Shown piece after piece: positions 57,958 through 64,000 of a DNA stretch of 64,000 nucleotides. The stretch comes from Vanessa cardui. Lineage: Eukaryota > Arthropoda > Insecta > Lepidoptera > Nymphalidae. The notes under the pieces are model-generated. The model was not told the DNA's origin. It did no database searches and worked only from the letters and a program-made list of their open reading frames with translations. Where the stretch lies: positions 3,616,001-3,680,000 of the forward strand of contig NC_061153.1 of assembly GCF_905220365.1 (NCBI RefSeq), in the 5' to 3' direction. The stretch's first letter is position 1. The number at the start of each line of letters is the position of its first letter. Both the position numbers and the translations under genes were made by a program.

Positions 57958-58823
57958 ACGTGTACATGGTTGCATGAGGAATCTCAGTGGTAATTAATAT
58001 TCAAAAAATTTTTTTTTTTTTGTTATTGCTTTTTTTTATTTCTTTTTCTGTTTAGATTTTAAGCTTTTTCTTTTTAGATTATAAGAGGTAAGATAAGTAA
58101 ATTTTGCCTCACAGTTTTAATGTGATGATTAGTTCTCGTCGATGTTGACCACTCGGACTGACTGACCAGCTCGTGATATGGATGGCATCTCCCGCTGTCA
58201 CGGCCATTCTGCGGGACGGTGCGTGCTCTGCACCGGTCGCGTTTCTGGCTGCGGTGCACAACGAAGCTGATCACAAGCGCCGTCTGCCGACCCCTTTCGC
58301 GATGCGATACGACGTTATTCTTATGAAACCTGTAAATCTCGAAAAACAAGTAATTAATGTTTATGCTGAAAATAATTAATTTTATTTTTGAGAGTAGAAG
58401 CGATGACTGTCCTATTCCACACAAGATTAATTCGTTGCTGTAGTTGTGAAATGCTGCAACATCCTCTGTTTTGTTATTAATATCGATCAGGTTTAAGAAG
58501 TTCAGGTGATATGCAATGTTGTCTTTGTGTAATAAGAGAGTGGTGCAACTCCATATACTAGATGCACTGTTCGGTCTCGTAGTTCTTGATTATTATTAAC
58601 TCGTTTTGAGGGTAGTTATAACTTTTTCCACTTGGCCGTTTGCTCGGCTGTTTCCTGACGTGTTGTTTATCTTTGTGTGTTTCATTTCCCCGTGATATCC
58701 ATGTGGATCACTTGTTGATTTTTCAATTTAGATGTTCCACACATATGAACAGCATGGCGAATGAGGACGTCCTTGAAGCGTATTGTTCTTAATTGTAGCA
58801 AGTAGCCGCCTCAAGTGTTGACG

Positions 58824-58872
58824 AAGGCCGACTAGTGCGGGAGTACCCACTACTCCCGCACTAGTCGGCCTT
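58824..58872. repeat. Perfect 22-bp inverted repeat
   Basis: The left arm 58824-58845 (AAGGCCGACTAGTGCGGGAG and two more bases) and its exact complement 58851-58872 surround the 5-base spacer CCCAC. It lies inside the non-coding element. Confidence 0.95.
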
Positions 58873-59103
58873 GGAGCTGATGAATGATTTATTGTATCCG
58901 TGGTTTGCGATCCTCCGACTTAGATGGGCCCCATTACACCGAAGTTGCTCGTAGATGTACCAGGCAGTTAGTGTGAAGTGCTTAGAGATCTTCTTATCAC
59001 TTCGCAATATGGTTCTGTCTTGTAGCGATCTTTATGTGACAGGTGGAACCGAAGCTGATGAGGACGTGGCAGAGATCGGAGCTTCTTCCGATCCCGTTTC
59101 TGA

Positions 59104-59495
59104 TAACGGAGCAGCATGTCCGAGCCGGTTTTTTAAAAAACATGACGTCAGCATAGCTGACGTCACGAGTGTCAGAGTTTCGATCTTTAACCATCTTCGG
59201 TGGTATGAAATAAAAGTCAGGAAATAATCATCTCTGATTTATTCCAATATGAGACGGTCCGATCGCTCCGACGGCTCGACCAAGTCTGTCGATACCGGCG
59301 GGTGCTTGATCTTTTATAACAAAAATAGGTGGGTAGACTTATTCACTCAACATAACAATTGTTACAAACACTAAAATATTTCAGACTATTTTAACATTTC
59401 AAAATTCACTAAAAATTATTAATTTAACAATCAAACAGATTTAAATTGTTAAAATAATCAATTCTGGACAAGTGTTTTTCTTAAATGCGCCGACA
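59104..59495. repeat. Terminal repeat 2 with paired CRE-type palindromes
   Basis: Same length as repeat 1. The TGACGTCA pair lies at 59143-59165. Its last 42 bases plus adjoining sequence also occur, split by a LINE, at 6773-6829 and 8027-8068. Confidence 0.8.
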
Positions 59496-59676
59496 TATTG
59501 AACTTGGCTCTCATTTTACATTTATGTTTTTGATGGGATTATATTGTCAATACATATAAAATAAATAAATATACATATATAAATCTAAATACAATGAGTA
59601 AGAATATAAATGATGTCTTCAAACATAACGAAAAAATAAATAAATTAACAAAATAAAAAACAGAAAAAAGAAATCA

Positions 59677-60606
59677 TTATCGTAAAGGCACTTGAGACAG
59701 AAAGTGATTTTTTAAAAGTTTTTTAAAAATAAATAAGGTTTTGGCCTCCCGAATATTTAAAGGAAGGTTGTTCCAGAGCGTAATAGCCTGAATTGTAAAT
59801 GATTTTTTATAAAAAATAGACTTGTGTTCGGGCACCCTTAAAATCAGTCTCTTCGTAGAACGAGGGTGTTTTCCGGGTTTTCCTAAAAATATAAATTTTT
59901 CCTTCAGGTAAGGGGGAGTAACAGGGTGAAACAACACACAGTAAAGTATAGACAGGACATGCATGTTCCGGCGAAGGCTGATGGGTAGCCAATTGAGACG
60001 GGAACGAAATTGTGATACGTGATCGAATTTGCGTAATCCAAATATAAACCGAATAAAGGTATTTTGAAGTTTCTCAAGTTTATTTAACTGGTCTTCGGTT
60101 AAGTCCACAAAGCTTGTATCAGCATAATCCAAAATAGGAAAGAGTAGAGTTTGTGCAAGCATAATTTTGGTAGGAATGGGAAGAAAATTTCGAAGACGAC
60201 GCAAAGAACTCAGCGCGACGAACACCTTCCTGCTGATTTCATTCACATGGCGAGTCCAGCTAAGAGTATTATCAACGAAAACTCCAAGGTTTTTGACAGA
60301 ATCGCAATAAGGAATGACAGTATTGTCAAACATTATCAGAGACAAGGAGGACCAGTCGACTTTGGATAATTGTTTCCGGCTGCCAATAATTATGGCTTGA
60401 GATTTACTAGGGTTGACATTAAGACCAAAAGTTTTACTCCATTCAAGAATGATATTGAGGTCATTATTCATCCTTGTGATTGCCAACGGAAGATTCTCCA
60501 CAGTCGACTGGGTGTAAATTTGGACATCGTCTACATACATGTGGTAGAGAGAAGAAAGGTTGTGAGTAATACAATTAATGAAAATAGAGAAAAGTAACGG
60601 TGACAA
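59677..60606 (-). CDS. LINE family C reverse transcriptase, C-terminal half
   Basis: A 309-residue frame: SPLLFSIFINCITHNL, then YMYVDDVQIYTQS-like YVDD catalytic box (reads HMYVDDVQIYTQS), NVNPSKSQAIIIGS, KNLGVFVDNTLSW, LFPILDYADTSF, FIRFIFGLRKFDHVSQ and TLWNNLPLNIREA. It is in the same frame as the upstream segment, separated by a single TAG. Confidence 0.88.
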   Translation of the reverse strand: MSPLLFSIFINCITHNLSSLYHMYVDDVQIYTQSTVENLPLAITRMNNDLNIILEWSKTFGLNVNPSKSQAIIIGSRKQLSKVDWSSLSLIMFDNTVIPYCDSVKNLGVFVDNTLSWTRHVNEISRKVFVALSSLRRLRNFLPIPTKIMLAQTLLFPILDYADTSFVDLTEDQLNKLEKLQNTFIRFIFGLRKFDHVSQFRSRLNWLPISLRRNMHVLSILYCVLFHPVTPPYLKEKFIFLGKPGKHPRSTKRLILRVPEHKSIFYKKSFTIQAITLWNNLPLNIREAKTLFIFKKLLKNHFLSQVPLR

Positions 60607-60615
60607 AACGCCGCC

Positions 60616-61245
60616 CTATGGTACGCCAGCATAAATATCGCACCACGATGTGTAAGTATCATCAGTACGAATACGTTGCCTACGACCACGAAGATAACTG
60701 TGAAACAAGTCAATGACTGCAGGAGACACGTTAAGAGAGCGCAGCTGACTCAGTAGGACATCAAAGTCAACACTATTGAAAGCATTGCTGAAATCCAACA
60801 AAGACATAACAGTGAGCTGTTTACTGTCCATGCCTAATCGAATGTCATCGGTAACTTTTATAAGGGCAGTAACCGTACTATGTTCTGGGCGAAAACCAGA
60901 TTGGAAAGGATTGAGCAAGCTGTTCTTGTTTAGGAAGAGATTTAATTGAAAGTGAATTAGTTTTTCAAGAACTTTTGACAGGAAGGGTAATATAGAGATA
61001 GGACGAAAATCAGAAAAGGTAACAGCATTAGCTTTCTTCGGCAGTGGTAAAATATTAGCACTCTTCCATGCTTCAGGAAATACACAGCATGAGACACATT
61101 CATTTAGAATATATGTGATCACGGGAGCGATAATTTCAAGGAGAGGAATGATCATAGTACGGCTAACATTATCGGTACCAAAGGCATTAGATGAGACGGA
61201 TAGCACGCTTTTCTTAACATCACACACAGTGAACTGACTTAACAC
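60616..61245 (-). pseudogene. LINE family C reverse transcriptase, N-terminal half
   Basis: Residues run VCFPEAWKSANILPLPKK, FRPISILPFLSKVLEKLIHF, QSGFRPEHSTVTAL, SLLDFSNAFNSVDFDVL and then GVP. A TAG at 60614-60616 stands where a glutamine codon is expected in the GVPQG motif. Otherwise both halves are open, so one substitution (CAG to TAG type) inactivated the polymerase. The part upstream of RT motif 1 is missing because of 5' truncation. Confidence 0.85.
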
Positions 61246-61249
61246 GAAA

Positions 61250-62014
61250 GGAGGATGAGAACTTTACTTAGAAGTTTATTAATATTTATGTTATATTAAT
61301 TTTTATTTTGTCATATATGATCGTCAAATATCACGTACTCAAGTATCGATAGTAATTCACCAGTCACCCTGTATTATAATATATACATGTAATACACAAT
61401 GTAAATATTTACACTTTAAAATCATATAAATAATTAAAATATATTATAAGCCGAGTTTATTGCGGGTAGTTGGCGTACCTTCCGACTCGTATAAAAACGA
61501 CCGCTCGATAGACTGCAGGTCACTTTCTCATCAGTCGTCGGTCGCTAAGAGTGTCGGTACTTTCAGTACTTAGCAAGTAAGACCGTTTATTTTTAATTGT
61601 GGTTTTGTGTTTATTTATGTGTGTCATATCTGAAATTAACGTGTTAAGAAATAATCGCAAGACCTCCCGAACATCGAGCGCTACCAAGAATTACCATACC
61701 GTGAGAAATAATCACACCATGCATTCCTTGAAGCTACCACCTGTTGCCAGCGTCGCTGCTTTGTTTCGCAAGACCTCCCGAACATCGAGCGCTACCAAGA
61801 ATCACCATACCGTGGGGACCATTCAGTGATTTACCGATTTCGTTATAAATATGTAATTCAGACTACAGAACTTCACTTTTTGTTCTGACATCGAACAGAC
61901 TGTCACGTATTATAAATTAGAAATAATTAATTGTTAAATTGAATTACTTAAATAAACGTATCAGTTAAATTCGTTCGGTTTCATTCTGCATCCTCAACGG
62001 CAGCCCTACGTAAT
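61250..62014 (+). repeat. 5' LTR of an errantivirus-like Ty3/gypsy element (left edge uncertain)
   Basis: The right edge is fixed by the primer-binding site at 62015. It contains a TATAAAAA box (61490-61497) and, downstream, TCAGTC (61531), an arthropod initiator-like motif. Two 48-base direct repeats lie inside (CGCAAGACCTCCCGAACATC at about 61657 and 61768). An AATAAACG polyadenylation-like signal is near 61953. The left boundary is not visible without the 3' LTR, which lies outside the window. Confidence 0.55.
61490..61540 (+). promoter_or_regulatory. LTR core promoter
   Basis: TATAAAAA at 61490 with a possible start region 32 bases on (TCACTTTC at 61520) and a better initiator match, TCAGTC, at 61531. 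Spacing favours the first and sequence the second; I cannot decide. Confidence 0.5.
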
Positions 62015-62026
62015 TGGCGCAGTCGG
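62015..62026 (+). other. Primer-binding site, tRNA-Ser type
   Basis: TGGCGCAGTCGG is complementary to the 3' end of an insect tRNA-Ser, the primer used by several errantivirus-type elements. Confidence 0.75.
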
Positions 62027-62187
62027 TAGGATGCTCGCGGACCGTTTCGCGTAGAAGATTTTCGTAATCGCGTGAAGCCCCGCCGTAGCTTGTCTAGCTG
62101 CTGCATCCAGAGCATCCGAATCTACGAGTAGTGCTGCACGAGAGGTATCCAGACATCGATAACGCAGAGAGACCGAAACATGTTCAT

Positions 62188-62193
62188 GTAAGT
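62188..62193 (+). promoter_or_regulatory. Candidate splice donor in the leader
   Basis: A consensus GTAAGT follows directly after a first AUG (ATGTTCAT). In errantiviruses a donor in this position serves the spliced envelope mRNA. The acceptor and env would lie beyond the window, so this is inference. Confidence 0.4.
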
Positions 62194-62372
62194 ACACTAG
62201 ATTCTTTTTAGTGGTTGCTCAATCCTAGCCTAACTAACCTGTGTTAATAAAATTTGCCAAGATTTTTCATTTAAGAAAATCGAAGGAACCTAGGATAGTT
62301 ATTAGTAGTAGGCAAACTTTCGTAGATAATAGAAGAGATATTAGTTTAAGTAGTATAGAAGAACAAACGGAA

Positions 62373-63613
62373 ATGTCTGAGTTAGACGCCATTTATAAAG
62401 CCTTAAGGTTGGTACCCGAGTTCGACGGGAACCCAAATGTACTTACTAGATTTTTAAAATTATGTGATCAATTGGTAGGACAGTTTTGTAGTGATAGTAG
62501 TAGTGAATTAAGTAGGTGTGCTCTTCTCAACGGAATTCTTAACAAAGTAACAGGCTCTGCTGCTCGCTTAATTAATTCTAATGGGATTCCATCCGACTGG
62601 CAAGGCATTCGAACTGCTTTAGTGAATAACTTCGCGGACCAACGAGATGAGACCGCTCTATATAACGATTTAGCTATTTTATCGCAAGGTTCTAGCACCG
62701 CGCAGGAGTATTATGAGCGTTGCCAGAATCTATACAGTACTATAATGACCTATGTAAGCCTGCATGATACACTTGAGACCACCATTAATGCTAAACGAGA
62801 TCTTTATCGTAAATTAACGCTTCAAGCGTATTTGCGAGGTTTGAACGATCCCTTAGGATCGCGCATACGTTGCATGCGCCCTGAGACCATCGAAAAGGCA
62901 TTAGAATTCGTACACGAGGAGATGAATACTATGTACCTACAAAATCGGAACCAAAGATTACCTGACAAAAAATCTATAAATTCTATGTCCGTACCAAATC
63001 ATTTTGTAAGTGCCTATAAATGCCTAACCAACAGTTTTCAATGCCCGCGCCTAAACCTTTTAACTTTAATATACCTGGCCCTTCACGCCCTCATTTCGTT
63101 CCACCATCTACACCGCAATGGAGACAGAATCTGTATCAACCCCGCCAATTCGGTCCAACACATACGCAACAAATTTTTAGATCGTCACCGCCAAATTATA
63201 ACCCTCAACAAAATAACTTTCAAATAGGTTCACGTCTTAACCACCAAGCTGTTAACCAACCACGTCCTATGAGTGGAGTAAGCCATTATGTTACAAGACC
63301 ATTGCCGCCTACACAACCAGCAATTACAGGACATAACTGGGCAAAATCCGGGAACCCACCCCCTACGAACTACTTTAAATCTAAAGAAGTAAATTACAAT
63401 AGTTTCATTGACAATTCTATATACGATGAATATGCCGATTATTACGATCCTTATTACGATATTAGCGAGTACGTAGAATACCAGCAACCCTATGAATATT
63501 CCGTACAGGAACCTTTAGAAAATTATACAGAAACACCCGAAGTGGAAGCCGATAGCGTTAAAACAAACGAGCAGGATTTTTCGAAGGACCGGAAGTCCGA
63601 CACCTTAAAATAG
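62373..63613 (+). pseudogene. Errantivirus-like gag (one frameshift)
   Basis: The likely start is ATG at 62373 (MSELDAIYKALRLVPEFDG). The open frame reaches upstream to 62241 without a better ATG. The capsid-type region holds FLKLCDQLVGQF, NNFADQRDETALYNDLAILS and YYERCQNLYSTI, the arrangement of gypsy-type gag, which lacks a classic zinc knuckle. Near 63010 the frame ends. The proline/asparagine-rich second half (MPAPKPFNFNIPGPSRPHF, then tyrosine-rich DEYADYYDPYYDISEY) continues in another frame from 63020 to 63613. One indel near 63010 explains this. Confidence 0.75.
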
Positions 63614-64000
63614 AAATTAATCTTCAAACCCAACGTCAGCTTCCGTACATTCAAATCGCATCACCTCCTATGAAACTATTAATAGATACAGGACCAAATC
63701 AATCATTTCTGTGTCCCGAGGTAGTGGAAAGATACTATAGTAACTTACCAGTAAATTACGATCCTTTTGAAGTTAAGAATATTCACGCCACCTCTAGAAA
63801 TTACTATTCAATTACGTTACCTAGCTTTAAAGAATTTAATGATTCGGATAATACGACATTTTACATTTATAAGTTCCATGATTATTTCGATGGGCTTATT
63901 GGTACAGACCTATTAGATAAGTGGGAGGCTGTAATAGATTATAAGAACAAATTGCTAAAAACTAAAACCGCTTCAAATCCTATTAAGGTATATGATTCCC
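63560..64000 (+). CDS. Errantivirus-like pol, protease region (runs off the window)
   Basis: A frame overlapping the end of gag reads KIEINLQTQRQLPYIQIA, then the aspartic protease motif MKLLIDTGPNQSFL. A later IGTDLLDKWEAVIDY is the second protease landmark. The overlap with gag in another frame suggests a programmed frameshift, usual for this group. Reverse transcriptase and the rest lie outside the window. Confidence 0.75.

Larger units (their letters stand above)
57044..59495. mobile_element. Non-coding element with 392-bp terminal direct repeats (LARD-like)
   Basis: Two 392-bp direct repeats (57044-57435 and 59104-59495) enclose 1668 bases. A 4-bp duplication TATT flanks it (57040-57043 and 59496-59499). 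The sequence on both sides joins into a continuous block that occurs uninterrupted, inverted, at 53434-53515, proving insertion. The repeats begin TAACGGAGCA and end TGCGCCGACA, imperfectly inverted ends as in LTRs. No gag or pol, no tRNA primer site and no clear polypurine tract were found, so it is LTR-retrotransposon-like but non-autonomous. Confidence 0.75.
59540..61250 (-). mobile_element. LINE family C, 5'-truncated, with reverse transcriptase
   Basis: Contains the two coding segments below and an AT-rich 3' UTR (59540-59676). The 5' end lies just before the LTR element that starts near 61250. Confidence 0.8.

Noticed and set aside
58074..58424. 116-residue and 68-residue frames inside the terminal-repeat element
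   Set aside because: No similarity that I recognise to gag, pol or any other protein, and the two overlap on opposite strands. Treated as chance.

Overview
The window is eukaryotic and almost certainly lepidopteran, most likely a nymphalid butterfly. The evidence is spliced genes with GT-AG introns, an AT-rich background, and many interspersed repeats of types known from butterflies: a tRNA-derived SINE, LINE 3' tails with the CCATCAGGTGAGCC-like and CAAACTCAAACTC-like ends, an RTE element, and Ty3/gypsy elements of the Kabuki/CsRn1 type primed by tRNA-Trp. No bacterial feature is present. Transposable elements, nested, truncated and broken, fill most of the 64 kb. Only two spliced, gene-like loci are visible, and both are themselves related to transposases. 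A W chromosome, pericentromeric heterochromatin or a piRNA-producing graveyard would fit; that is inference.

Layout. 0-1.6 kb: minus-strand LINE (PHD-finger ORF1 plus endonuclease). 2.0-3.8 kb: 5'-truncated I-type LINE. 3.9-8.0 kb: LINE fragments of several families, including a LINE nested in an old terminal-repeat fragment. 8.2-11 kb: LINE whose ORF1 is split by a 955-bp element with hammerhead-like hairpins and a 13-bp target duplication, followed by a SINE. 11.2-15.8 kb: two degenerate LINEs. 16.1-18.0 kb: pogo/pipsqueak-type transposase fragment in a composite element. 18.2-20.1 kb: copia pol remnants split by a MITE, then a BEL/Pao gag remnant. 20.6-25.6 kb: plus-strand Ty3/gypsy element with a LINE inside gag. 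25.6-27.9 kb: non-coding, with a GC-rich palindrome. 27.9-33.2 kb: nearly full-length I-type LINE whose 3' UTR holds a 204-bp foldback element. 33.2-34.6 kb: Tigger element lacking its catalytic core. 36-37.6 kb: repeats and an A-rich tract. 37.6-44.5 kb: minus-strand spliced gene joining a Mutator-like transposase to a YqaJ-type nuclease, cut by a 2.2-kb LINE and carrying a foldback element in intron 1. 46.7-47.7 kb: THAP-domain gene remnant. 47.7-53.1 kb: minus-strand Ty3/gypsy element. 53.7-56.9 kb: almost intact RTE LINE. 57.0-59.5 kb: non-coding element with 392-bp terminal direct repeats. 59.5-61.2 kb: LINE broken by one stop codon. 61.3-64 kb: 5' half of an errantivirus-like LTR element that runs out of the window.

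LINE families are labelled A-E here only to link copies within the window. A: 4.1, 6.4, 14.2 and 21.6 kb. B: 0, 11.2 and 39 kb. C: 5.8, 6.8 and 59.5 kb. D (I type): 2.0 and 27.9 kb. E: 8.2 kb. The most interesting items are the transposase-nuclease gene, whose three upstream exon junctions can be read in phase, and the foldback elements with hammerhead-like hairpins, whose insertion is proven by target duplications and by an empty site in the same window.
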